Of a stretch of DNA of 29,191 nt, positions 9,139-16,324 are shown piece by piece. The stretch is from Nitrospiraceae bacterium. Lineage in GTDB: Bacteria; Nitrospirota; Nitrospiria; Nitrospirales; UBA2166. The position numbers and the translations under genes were made by a program. A model generated the notes under the pieces. The model had not been told where the DNA came from and searched no databases. It saw only the letters and a program-made list of their open reading frames with translations. The stretch's first letter is position 1, and each line of letters begins with the position of its first letter. The stretch is from NCBI GenBank assembly GCA_002726235.1, contig PBSN01000006.1, positions 14,660 to 43,850 on the forward strand, written 5' to 3'.

Positions 9139-10365
9139 ATGATGTCGTCTCGTTGGATCATTCATATTGATATGGACGCATTCTACGCCGCCATCGAACA
9201 ACACGATCATCCCCAGTACCGTGGAAAACCGGTTATCGTCGGAGCCGATCCGCAAAAAGGCAAAGGACGTGGGGTCGTCTCCGCCGCGTCTTATGAGGCG
9301 CGAACATGTGGCATTCATTCGGCCATGCCAATCCGACACGCATTTCAGCGATGTCCGCAGGGCATCTTCCTCCCAGTGCGAATGCCTCGATATCGGGAAA
9401 GCTCTGATCATATTTTTTCGATCTTGCAGCGATATACCAATCTCGTGGAATCCCTCAGTCTTGATGAGGCCTTCCTCGACGTCACAGGAAGCGTTCGACT
9501 GCATGGCTCCGCCCAAAAGATTGGGCGGCAGATTCAGCAGGAGATTCAGAACGCAGAGGGGCTCACTGCATCAGTCGGCATTGCATCGAATAAATTTGTG
9601 GCCAAAGTTGCATCTGACCTGAAAAAGCCACATGGCTTCGTCATCGTCCCATCTGGAACAGAAGCAGACTTTCTCAAGAACTTACCCATCGAACGACTCT
9701 GGGGAGCAGGCCCAAAAACGGCTATACAACTCCGCCGACTTGGATGTAGCACAATTGGAGATGTCGCTAAATACTCACCACATATGTTGATGAAGATATT
9801 CGGAACGCATGGTCGTCATTTGCAGGAACACGCCCAAGGCATTGATGGGCATGCAGTCATCCCAGAAGAGCCGGCCAAATCCATGGGTGCGGAAACGACC
9901 TTTGACGAAGATACTCGCGATATCATGATTATCCACGCCACCCTCCTTCAACTCGCAGAACAGGTTGCACGGCGTCTTCGACGGGCAGGAGTGCGGAGCC
10001 AGACAGTTACGCTGAAATTTCGAGACGAATCATTTCAAACCATCACCCGCACATCATCAGCCGCTGCTGCGACAAATCAATCTTCAGACCTGTACCAGCG
10101 TTCTCTTTCACTCTTGAAACGTATTCCACACTCGAAAAAGAAAGTACGCCTTCTGGGGATTACTGCCTCGAAGCTCTCCCCCGCAAAAAAACCTGGAGAC
10201 CAATTATCGCTATTCGCGCCACACCCAGAGAAGGCCCAACAACTCACCACTGTCTTGGATACAATTCAGGAAAAGTTCGGAACGAATGCGATTTCGCGGG
10301 CAAGCGTACTCACTACAAAGACGAATCGGATTACTGGTCACCGGCAGAAGAATCGGAAACGGTAG
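9139..10365 (+). CDS. dinB: DNA polymerase IV (Y-family translesion polymerase)
   Basis: This 408-residue protein has the full DinB layout. The palm metal ligands are D11 in HIDMDAFY and D109-E110 in SLDEAFLDVTG, with Tyr16 as probable steric gate. The fingers segment GVVSAASYEAR is at 45-55, a helix-hairpin-helix region is near 185-215, and a little-finger domain follows. Near the end, QLSLF (355-359) is a clear sliding-clamp-binding motif. The enzyme copies past damaged template bases. Two in-frame ATGs open the gene; either may be used. The gene is 8 nt after the S41 peptidase, and its last 35 nt overlap the end of the ferritin-like gene on the other strand. No LexA-like operator was recognised. 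Confidence 0.95.
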   Translation: MMSSRWIIHIDMDAFYAAIEQHDHPQYRGKPVIVGADPQKGKGRGVVSAASYEARTCGIHSAMPIRHAFQRCPQGIFLPVRMPRYRESSDHIFSILQRYTNLVESLSLDEAFLDVTGSVRLHGSAQKIGRQIQQEIQNAEGLTASVGIASNKFVAKVASDLKKPHGFVIVPSGTEADFLKNLPIERLWGAGPKTAIQLRRLGCSTIGDVAKYSPHMLMKIFGTHGRHLQEHAQGIDGHAVIPEEPAKSMGAETTFDEDTRDIMIIHATLLQLAEQVARRLRRAGVRSQTVTLKFRDESFQTITRTSSAAAATNQSSDLYQRSLSLLKRIPHSKKKVRLLGITASKLSPAKKPGDQLSLFAPHPEKAQQLTTVLDTIQEKFGTNAISRASVLTTKTNRITGHRQKNRKR

Positions 10366-10849
10366 GAGTTGCTCGCACAATGCCTCTGCGACGAAGCATA
10401 CCAACAAATTCAGCGTTGTGATCCGGATGCTTCTGTAGGGCAAGCACTTCGACCGCCATAGCCTCAAAAGACATTTTCCCCAAAGACTGCCGCAAATCCT
10501 CGATCATTTTGTCATCCCCTTCCTCAATCTGGAGACAAGCCTGGAGAGCCTCATCAAGCGTCAATGATTCGGTTTCGATACGCCGGCTAAGTGTCTGCAA
10601 TTGAGCAAGCAACATGTGTTGTCTCTGTTCCATCGCAGGATCGACTTCAGTATATGCCTCGGGCTTGGTCTGAATCAGAGCCAGTTGACGTTTCAGAACA
10701 TCGGCATGTTCGGACTCCTCCACGGCAAGTTTTGAAAACACGCGAGAAGCTTCCGGATCATCACCAAACTTCTGATGAAGCTTAAAGAAGGCCCCCCCGG
10801 TGAGCGTCTCAATCTCTATGGCTTTGGTGACGAGCTCTTTAAGATCCAT
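10331..10849 (-). CDS. Ferritin-like (rubrerythrin-type) domain protein
   Basis: I start this gene at the internal ATG giving MDLKELVTKAIEIET (172 residues), because the family pattern begins there and the 29 codons upstream look non-coding. An aaggaag ribosome site is about 12 nt upstream. The first helix pair has candidate di-iron ligands E12 or E14 and EESEH (E45, H48), as in rubrerythrin. The second pair has QIEEGD near 108 but no second obvious ExxH, so metal binding may be partial. There is no rubredoxin domain. A role in peroxide or iron handling is plausible but unproven. Its 3' end overlaps dinB tail-to-tail by 35 nt, so antisense interference is possible. Confidence 0.72.
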   Translation of the reverse strand: MDLKELVTKAIEIETLTGGAFFKLHQKFGDDPEASRVFSKLAVEESEHADVLKRQLALIQTKPEAYTEVDPAMEQRQHMLLAQLQTLSRRIETESLTLDEALQACLQIEEGDDKMIEDLRQSLGKMSFEAMAVEVLALQKHPDHNAEFVGMLRRRGIVRATPTVSDSSAGDQ

Positions 10850-11441
10850 GTACGTCGCTTGCTTCCTTGTAGGTAGATAGGCGAGTGTCACCCTGACCGT
10901 AGCACCGTCAGAACATTCGCACAAGCGCACAACCATGTATTACTACTTTCAGCGCTACCATGATTTCAGCCATTGCACAGCCCATTCTCTCCCAGTAAAC
11001 TGCTAGAAACTCAAGATTTACCCACGTTGCATCCGCATGACAGCACGCAACCTATCAGGATGAACAAAACTGTAACAAACTACTCATTTATGCTTTCCTG
11101 TCAGCACCTCGAATGTTCCTTGGCATCAATTGTGCTGTCTCTAAACAGGCATCGAGGATGCACATGGTTTACAGTATTTTCATAATGCGTCACGTCCGCT
11201 TGCAGTAGGATAGTTTGCTTGACATATCTGGAGCAATAATCTATATATTCAGATCAACTGTCATTTTTTTGGCGTTGTCGCGTTGCAATGACATTATATC
11301 CCTTCCACTTGATGCGAAGTGTTCAGCATAAAGCTGAAAAACAAGACAGCTAGCGGGTTACCTTGGCACAATACTTCTGGTGAATGTATCGTGCATAACG
11401 GTCACCTCATTACAATACAATTAGAGCGGAGGAAACCTAAG
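10850..11441. other. Intergenic region with promoter and long leader of the P460 gene
   Basis: These 592 bases separate the divergent ferritin-like and P460 lipoprotein genes. I see no convincing gene. On the plus strand a sigma70-type promoter is at 11219-11247, predicting a start near 11254 and an untranslated leader of about 190 nt. Within the leader TTCAGC-ATAAA-GCTGAA (11322-11338) can form a small hairpin followed by five A residues. An open frame from 11319 runs into the P460 gene, but the ATG at 11442 is better supported. No known riboswitch was recognised. Confidence 0.55.
11219..11247 (+). promoter_or_regulatory. Sigma70-type promoter of the P460 lipoprotein gene
   Basis: A perfect TTGACA (11219-11224) is followed after 17 nt by TATATA (11242-11247). 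This is close to consensus in an AT-rich setting and is the best promoter in the window. It points at the triple-P460 lipoprotein gene, so that gene is probably well expressed under the housekeeping sigma factor. No activator site was identified. Confidence 0.65.
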
Positions 11442-13070
11442 ATGGATAGATCAACACCTTTCGTGCTCAGTCACAAATGGCTGGCACTCACTGTAGTTGG
11501 CGTAGCCTTTACACTCACTATGGGTTGCGGTGACAGTGACAGTGACACAACTACCCCGGAGACAGGCACAGCAACCCAAGCGACAGCCGAGCAACCTGCG
11601 GAGTTCGTAGCTGCACTAGGTGATTTTACCGACTACCGTTACTGGCGGACGCTTGATTATAGCACGGGCTATACGAATCCATACCTTGTCGACAAACACA
11701 TGGCAGCTGATAACGCCTACTCTCGGCGCGTATGGATTAACGAGCCCGGAGCGAGATCGCGAGAAGCCGGAGAAGCCTCCTATCCGCTAGGAACAGTCAT
11801 TGTCAAGGAAACGTTTACTTGGGACGAGAGCGGAAACAAGCAATTCGCTGCCATGGGTGGAGTGTTGGGCATGGTAAAGCGCGGTGGAAATTTCAACAAG
11901 GATGGGGAGCATTGGGAATGGTTCATGCTAGCCTCAGACCCTGCAACTAGTGCCCTTGAAGAAATCAAGGACCGTGGCGGAGCCTCTCTCATGGATGGCA
12001 TGTGTAACAGCTGTCACGCAAGCGCGAACGCCCAGACTGAGGGCTCAGACATGGTATTTGCGCACCCCTCAGACATTGAGGTCACGGACGGATTTTTCGC
12101 CGATTACGCCACATGGTCGGTCATACAAAATACTCCGGAAAACCACGTCCTGTTGAGCATGGCGCACAAAAGCGCAGACCCGGACACCATACGCACAGTC
12201 TACAAGAAGCAGCTCCAGGCCAACCCGAAACACACCCCTGACACATACAACGTAATCGCGGACGTGTACCCGATTGGGACGGCCATTCTGAAGACGGTCG
12301 CAGACGCGACTGGTGCCATTATCGAGATCACGGCCATGGTCAAGCGCGCCCCGGCCTTTAACGAAGATCACGGTGGCTGGGAATGGTTTATGCTTGATCC
12401 AGCTACAGCCGGTGTTATGCCAGAAATGCGAGGAGCAGGCTTGGGCAACAATATGTGCAACACATGCCATATTGCGGCCACGGGACCCTCTGGCCTGAAT
12501 GGCGTTGACTACGTGTTTAAACACCCGAATGACCCATTCGTCAATATGGGAGAACCCGTAGTACCAGAAGTTGCACCGGAACCAGCAGCCGCAGAAGAAA
12601 CGGTAGCGGTAGCAGAACCAGTAGCCGCAGAAGAACCGGCAGCGGCAACGAGCAATTTAGGCCCAGCCGCATTTAAGGCTGACTTTGCAACATCTCCGGA
12701 ATTCTACACCAACATGATTGCACTGAATTCTAGTAACCCTCCCTCTCCCCACAATGCGGTCAAAATCTGGTACTCGATAAACATGCAGGAAATGGCTGCA
12801 GCTGGCAGTACGGGACCGTGGCCTGAGGGAACCACGTCCATTAAACAGGTGGATATGGCGCCAGCAGATGGAGTCATCGACGAAATTGTTGTGATGATTA
12901 AGATGGCTGCTGGATACGATACAGCAAACGGCGACTGGTACTACGAGGCGCGCGATGCAAATGGCACCCTCTTGACCGACGAAGCCAAAGCGCCTGGAAA
13001 GAATGCCATGTGCATCGGCTGTCACGCTGCAAATTCAAAAGATTACTTGGCAGGCCTAGATCTACGCTAA
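11442..13070 (+). CDS. Lipoprotein with three tandem cytochrome P460-like haem domains
   Basis: The ATG at 11442 follows a strong gcggagga ribosome site and opens directly into a signal sequence ending LTMGC (C29, probable lipidation). Three repeats of one domain follow. Haem sites are CNSCH (188-192), CNTCH (339-343) and CIGCH (524-528). Each repeat has a (Y/W)P.GT strand with a Lys (K122, K284, K468), a second Lys (K146, K301, K487) and a W-rich strand (HWEWFML, GWEWFML, DWYYEA) before CXXCH. Repeats 1 and 2 end in DMVF and DYVF. This matches the cytochrome P460 family, whose members oxidise hydroxylamine or bind NO; known ones are single-domain. A Pro/Ala/Glu linker (about 371-402) separates repeats 2 and 3. 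Probably periplasm-facing; catalysis versus electron transfer is open. Confidence 0.85.
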   Translation: MDRSTPFVLSHKWLALTVVGVAFTLTMGCGDSDSDTTTPETGTATQATAEQPAEFVAALGDFTDYRYWRTLDYSTGYTNPYLVDKHMAADNAYSRRVWINEPGARSREAGEASYPLGTVIVKETFTWDESGNKQFAAMGGVLGMVKRGGNFNKDGEHWEWFMLASDPATSALEEIKDRGGASLMDGMCNSCHASANAQTEGSDMVFAHPSDIEVTDGFFADYATWSVIQNTPENHVLLSMAHKSADPDTIRTVYKKQLQANPKHTPDTYNVIADVYPIGTAILKTVADATGAIIEITAMVKRAPAFNEDHGGWEWFMLDPATAGVMPEMRGAGLGNNMCNTCHIAATGPSGLNGVDYVFKHPNDPFVNMGEPVVPEVAPEPAAAEETVAVAEPVAAEEPAAATSNLGPAAFKADFATSPEFYTNMIALNSSNPPSPHNAVKIWYSINMQEMAAAGSTGPWPEGTTSIKQVDMAPADGVIDEIVVMIKMAAGYDTANGDWYYEARDANGTLLTDEAKAPGKNAMCIGCHAANSKDYLAGLDLR

Positions 13071-13078
13071 TTTAATAA

Positions 13079-13111
13079 GGGAATAGTTCCCTATAAAGGG
13101 GAACTATTCCC
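13079..13111. repeat. Perfect 13-bp hairpin between P460 and haem-barrel genes
   Basis: GGGAATAGTTCCC (13079-13091) is separated by 7 nt from its exact reverse complement (13099-13111). It starts 8 nt after the P460 stop codon and ends 16 nt before the ATG of the next gene. No T-run follows on the plus strand, so it is not a classic terminator for the upstream gene. It is more likely an mRNA-stabilising or processing element, a partial attenuator or a protein-binding site. Each arm is itself nearly palindromic (GGGAA..TTCCC). Confidence 0.8.
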
Positions 13112-13127
13112 TGTAAAATAGGTGTCA

Positions 13128-14264
13128 ATGCGCCGCACGTTGCTTGTTCACATTGTACTTCTGGGGTTGTTCCTATTTCTATGGGCCGAGGTCGCCTCGG
13201 CCGTTCCCCGCTTTTCCATGCGAACCGGCCTGTCGTGCAACGCATGTCACGTGAATCCAAGTGGGGGGGGAATGCGCACCGAGCATGGAAGCTTGTACGG
13301 GCGTATGAACCTCCCCCTCAACCCCACCATGCGAGCCAAGGGCGAGAAATTCAGCCCGAAAATTACCAAACACCTCACCGTGGGGTCAGATCTCCGCGTA
13401 ATGGGGTTCTCTGATAATCGGCACAATCTCAGTTTCTTCCCAATGCAGGCGGACCTCTATATTTCCGCCCAACTGACCGACAAAGTCCTGCTCTACCACG
13501 ATCAAAGCCTGCTTTCCAGCGAGATTGAAACCTTTGGTCTCGCTCAAATCCTACCGTTCTCAGGCTACGTCAAGGCAGGAAAGTTTGTTCCAGCATTCGG
13601 ATGGAAGCATGATAATCATACGGCCTTTACGCGCGGAGGGAATTCGAGTTCGCGAGAAGTCGGGCAAGTAACCCGCGGCACAGGGTTCAGTCGGGATGAT
13701 AAAGATACTGGCGTCGAGGTTGGATTCTATCCAGGACAAGCCTCCATTCAATTGGCCGTCCTGAATGGACAAAGAGGAGGCATCCCGTTTGATAACAATC
13801 AGGGTAAAGCCTATGTCGCGCGAGCAGATTACTTTATTCTCAACTTCGAGCATCTGAAGACAAACGTCGGAGGATCGTTCTATCACAACGATGCGGAGAC
13901 CTTTGAACGACAGATCTATGCCGGCCATGCCGGAATCAACCTGTGGAAATTAACGTATCTCGGCGAATATGACTGGAATGAGCTATCGCGAGACACCACG
14001 CCACGCGTAAAAAGTACGGCGCAATATCACGAGCTTAGCTTTCTTCCTGTCCAAGGGATTGATCTGAAGGGGATATATGAACACATAGATCCAGATCGTA
14101 ATATCGATCGTGATGAGCTCTCCAGAATTGGAGCAGGGATAGAATTTTTCCCCTTACCTCATAATGAAATTCGTCTCGAATACCGTCATACCACGGGGCA
14201 TAAGGAAATCAACCCTGATGCCGGGTTAGATGAAGTCTTTCTCATGTACCATTTTTATTTTTAA
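13128..14264 (+). CDS. Outer-membrane beta-barrel with N-terminal c-type haem motif
   Basis: I choose ATG 13128 (378 residues) over an in-frame GTG 6 nt earlier because aggtg lies at good distance. A signal peptide ends near ASA-VPRF (residue 25). Immediately after is CNACH (37-41) in RTGLSCNACHVNPSGGGMR, a one-haem site. The rest is a string of alternating amphipathic strands, for example KVLLYHDQSLLS, GYVKAGKFVPAFGWKHDNH, EIRLEYRHTTG and the final FLMYHFYF. The C-terminal Phe is the usual BAM insertion signal. Fused haem-porins such as Cyc2 of iron oxidisers have this order, though the haem surroundings differ. It probably carries electrons, or plugs its own channel, at the outer membrane. 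Its position behind the triple-P460 lipoprotein suggests joint function. Confidence 0.78.
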   Translation: MRRTLLVHIVLLGLFLFLWAEVASAVPRFSMRTGLSCNACHVNPSGGGMRTEHGSLYGRMNLPLNPTMRAKGEKFSPKITKHLTVGSDLRVMGFSDNRHNLSFFPMQADLYISAQLTDKVLLYHDQSLLSSEIETFGLAQILPFSGYVKAGKFVPAFGWKHDNHTAFTRGGNSSSREVGQVTRGTGFSRDDKDTGVEVGFYPGQASIQLAVLNGQRGGIPFDNNQGKAYVARADYFILNFEHLKTNVGGSFYHNDAETFERQIYAGHAGINLWKLTYLGEYDWNELSRDTTPRVKSTAQYHELSFLPVQGIDLKGIYEHIDPDRNIDRDELSRIGAGIEFFPLPHNEIRLEYRHTTGHKEINPDAGLDEVFLMYHFYF

Positions 14265-14555
14265 TTCCACTGCGTTCCGCAAGAAAATACTCCCGCACGC
14301 CCACTTGTTCAGACAGTTTTCCTGACCATCCCCCAATGTGCTATACCTTGCACCCCCAGCCATACGTCTGCGCAGTCACTCCTAGAGGACGCTAGCATTC
14401 CAGACCTGCAGGATACAAAAAAAATGGGGGGTCCCATCCCGAACTTTCCACAGAGAAGCCCTAACCGAGCAAAAATCCAAGGACGTGCAAAACCGCACGG
14501 GAAGAGGTCGAACATGAGGGAAATACAGCTGAAAGGCTTGTTTCAATACCCAATG
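14265..14555. other. Convergent intergenic region
   Basis: These 291 bases separate the haem-barrel gene (plus) from the anti-sigma gene (minus). The only structure I support is a minus-strand terminator candidate at 14417-14437. No plus-strand terminator with a T-run is visible after the barrel gene. A CGTGC/GCACG mini-hairpin lies near 14484-14499. Confidence 0.4.
14417..14437 (-). terminator. Candidate Rho-independent terminator of the sigma/anti-sigma operon
   Basis: Read on the minus strand, an ATGGG-ACCC-CCCAT hairpin is followed directly by a run of T residues (the eight A residues at 14417-14424 on the plus strand). The stem is only 5 bp. It is GC-rich at its centre and lies about 120 nt past the anti-sigma stop codon, a plausible distance. 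Confidence 0.5.
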
Positions 14556-14837
14556 CTAGCGCGCTTGATCAAGTGCCTCCCGACACCTATTCAATGCGGC
14601 ATTCAATTCGTCCTTCACAGCGGGAGGAAGAGGTTTGGCAGGTTGCTTTTTGACGAGTTCGATAGTTGTGATGAATGTGTCCACAAAGGCCTGGCAAGGA
14701 GGACAATTTCCGTTATGGGTTTGAATGGCTTCACACAATTCTTCTGAGAGTTCCCCATCTACGTACTCGGAGAGGAACGCAAAGATCTCTTTGCAAGTCA
14801 TCTTGGACGCAATACTCTTCGCCTTAGAATCAGGCAT
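14556..14837 (-). CDS. Zinc-finger anti-sigma factor (zf-HC2 type)
   Basis: Starting at the ATG that gives MPDSKAK, the product has 93 residues. It contains the anti-sigma zinc-finger pattern: an early MTCKEIFAFLSEYVDGEL helix, then HNGNCPPC (HxxxCxxC). There is no membrane segment, so this is a soluble, ZAS-type regulator that could respond to redox or metal state through its Cys/His site. A ggggaggt ribosome site lies inside the sigma gene. The ATG overlaps the sigma stop codon by 8 nt (ATGCCTGA), so the two proteins are probably made in fixed ratio. It most likely binds and silences the sigma factor encoded just upstream. A longer 109-codon frame exists but its extra N-terminus lies within sigma coding sequence. 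Confidence 0.85.
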   Translation of the reverse strand: MPDSKAKSIASKMTCKEIFAFLSEYVDGELSEELCEAIQTHNGNCPPCQAFVDTFITTIELVKKQPAKPLPPAVKDELNAALNRCREALDQAR

Positions 14838-15435
14838 GCGAACGAACCTCCCCCTGACAGTAGAGGTGAAGATGTTTTCGCGCAAAAAGGCGTGCGCGAT
14901 GCAGTCGCGACTTCACGGCAGAAACAGAAGCCCCGATGATCTTCCCCGTTTCCTCTGCACTAAAACCCTCGACATCTCGCAATAACAGCACCATTCTGAG
15001 GTCTGACGGAAGAAGATGTATGGTCTCATCTAACACCCCTTGCAATTCCTTATTCAGCAATTCATCGATGGGCGTCCGGTGCCAATCAACAACACTCAAT
15101 GTTTTACGTTCATCCTCCCCAAGTGCCAGTTCATCAAGCGAGAATATTTCACGGGGGGAAAACTTACTCTTTCGTCGCATCCTCATACACGCATGTTTAG
15201 CAATCTGAAAGAGCCAGACAGAGAACTTCGCCTCAGCACGGAACGCATCCATACCCTTGAATGCCGCGACAAACGTCTCTTGCAACATATCCTGGGCGTC
15301 ATCAGTATTCCCACACATGCGGAGTCCCATGGAATAGAGACGCCCAACGTATCGAGAGACCAGTTCCTCAAAAACATCGTGCTGCCCCTGTTGAAATCGC
15401 GTCACCAGCTCGTTGTCTTGCAACTTGTCCAGCAT
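14830..15435 (-). CDS. ECF-family RNA polymerase sigma factor
   Basis: This 201-residue protein (207 from an alternative ATG at 15453) has the two ECF domains. Region 2 holds NTDDAQDMLQETFVAAFKGMDAF and the F-S-V-W-L-F-Q-I-A segment. Region 4 holds LLLRDVEGFSAEETGKIIG, then SVSAVKSRLHRARLFARK, the -35 recognition helix-turn-helix. I prefer ATG 15435 because aagg lies 5 nt upstream, whereas the 15453 ATG has agga almost touching it. It forms an operon with its anti-sigma factor. The visible upstream promoter looks sigma70-like rather than an autoregulated ECF promoter. Target genes are unknown. The gene converges on the haem-barrel gene and does not read into it. Confidence 0.92.
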   Translation of the reverse strand: MLDKLQDNELVTRFQQGQHDVFEELVSRYVGRLYSMGLRMCGNTDDAQDMLQETFVAAFKGMDAFRAEAKFSVWLFQIAKHACMRMRRKSKFSPREIFSLDELALGEDERKTLSVVDWHRTPIDELLNKELQGVLDETIHLLPSDLRMVLLLRDVEGFSAEETGKIIGASVSAVKSRLHRARLFARKHLHLYCQGEVRSHA

Positions 15436-15479
15436 CGCACCCTTGCCTTGCATATCCTGAGGTTGAACGAAAACGCGCT

Positions 15480-15509
15480 ATTCTAGACATTAGGGTTCTT
15501 CCATGACAA
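15480..15509 (-). promoter_or_regulatory. Sigma70-type promoter with overlapping inverted repeat
   Basis: On the minus strand TTGTCA (15509-15504) is followed after 18 nt by TAGAAT (15485-15480), both 5/6 matches, placing the start about 20-40 nt before the sigma ATG. A CCATG-ACAAG-CATGG inverted repeat (15501-15515) covers the -35 box and could be an operator. A second degenerate intergenic repeat family member lies upstream at 15592-15648. Confidence 0.5.
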
Positions 15510-15591
15510 GCATGGATATCACTACTCAGATCACTCCACTTTTACCCCATACCGGCGTGGCTACGGCACTCAGATCCTCTCATATTTTCAA

Positions 15592-15648
15592 ATACGCTCT
15601 GGACTGCGTTCCTCGCGCCTTGGTCTGGCCAATATTACAACCACCTGC
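15592..15648. repeat. Degenerate intergenic repeat, copy 3
   Basis: This segment shares ATACGCTC, CT.CG.TCCTCGCGCCT and a following GG/GTC block with 22019-22080. Its CGTTCCTCG...CTGC order also recalls copies 1 and 2. It lies between the promoter of the sigma gene and the unknown secreted protein gene. Confidence 0.5.
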
Positions 15649-15685
15649 ATAGTTACATGTGAGGCATAAACTGACACGCGACACC

Positions 15686-16210
15686 TTACTTCACATCAAT
15701 TGCCATGACGAGAAAATCAACGCCGAGAGTTCGACCATGATGAGGCTCGGTATAGGTTCCGTCATAGTAATACCACTGGTGGGGAGTCATCTCCCCGAGT
15801 TCGGAGGGAAGTGGCGGTAATTTCTTGGCATTAAGCCCACTCGCAACAAATGTCTCGGGGTTGAGAAAATACAGCACATCTTCGGTTGTATTCTCTGGTG
15901 TGTGCGAAAAATGAACCATATTACGCTGTGATACCCCGTCTAACATACAAAACTGTTTAGTTTTGTGTGAGAGATCAATAGCCATCAGCCCAGACCCTGG
16001 CAACAGTAAATTCGCAATGGCGTTGACCTCTGCACGAGCCGATCCGGTCACGACATCAATAGGCTCAGGCTGCTCCTCAGCGGCTTTCGATCCTTCTTCG
16101 CCTCCCTTAAGAAAGTCGAAAACACCAGCGGCAAGAGCCGTCTCCAGTGGCAACACCAACACCATGAATATACTCATCATGGCGAACATAAGTTTTGCTT
16201 CCTTCATCAC
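15686..16210 (-). CDS. Secreted protein of unknown function
   Basis: I do not recognise this 174-residue protein. It opens with a clear signal peptide (MFAMMSIFMVLVLPLETALA, cleavage near ALA-AG). The mature part has a low-complexity Gly/Glu/Lys stretch. Further on are GSARAEVNAIANLLLPGSGL, LSHKTKQFCMLDG, an NPETFVASGLNAKKLPPLPSELG segment and a striking HQWYYYDGTYTEPHHGRTLG near 143-162 rich in Tyr and His. One Cys (in QFCML) is present in the mature part. A strong ggagg ribosome site precedes both GTG 16210 and ATG 16207. It lies 114 nt downstream of the methyltransferase gene, on the same strand. A periplasmic or surface role is inferred; the His/Tyr cluster might bind metal. Confidence 0.7.
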   Translation of the reverse strand: MMKEAKLMFAMMSIFMVLVLPLETALAAGVFDFLKGGEEGSKAAEEQPEPIDVVTGSARAEVNAIANLLLPGSGLMAIDLSHKTKQFCMLDGVSQRNMVHFSHTPENTTEDVLYFLNPETFVASGLNAKKLPPLPSELGEMTPHQWYYYDGTYTEPHHGRTLGVDFLVMAIDVK

Positions 16211-16324
16211 GAAAACCTCCTTCCTGACATCTCAGGTTGACCATTCTGTACAGCTCGCAATACAGACTGAGCAACATTCCACCACGTTCTCAGGATTTGA
16301 GTCAATGCAATTAAGTGTGCATGA

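Noticed and set aside
11260-11271. T-run at 11264-11270 as a terminator
   Set aside because: No stable GC-rich hairpin precedes it, and it lies just after the predicted promoter.
11319-11441. Upstream extension of the P460 lipoprotein frame
   Set aside because: The extra 41 residues would put the signal peptide in mid-protein; the ATG at 11442 has a strong ribosome site.
12069-12524. 151-codon minus-strand frame inside the P460 gene
   Set aside because: It lies opposite the second P460 repeat and its haem motif; there is no independent evidence for it.
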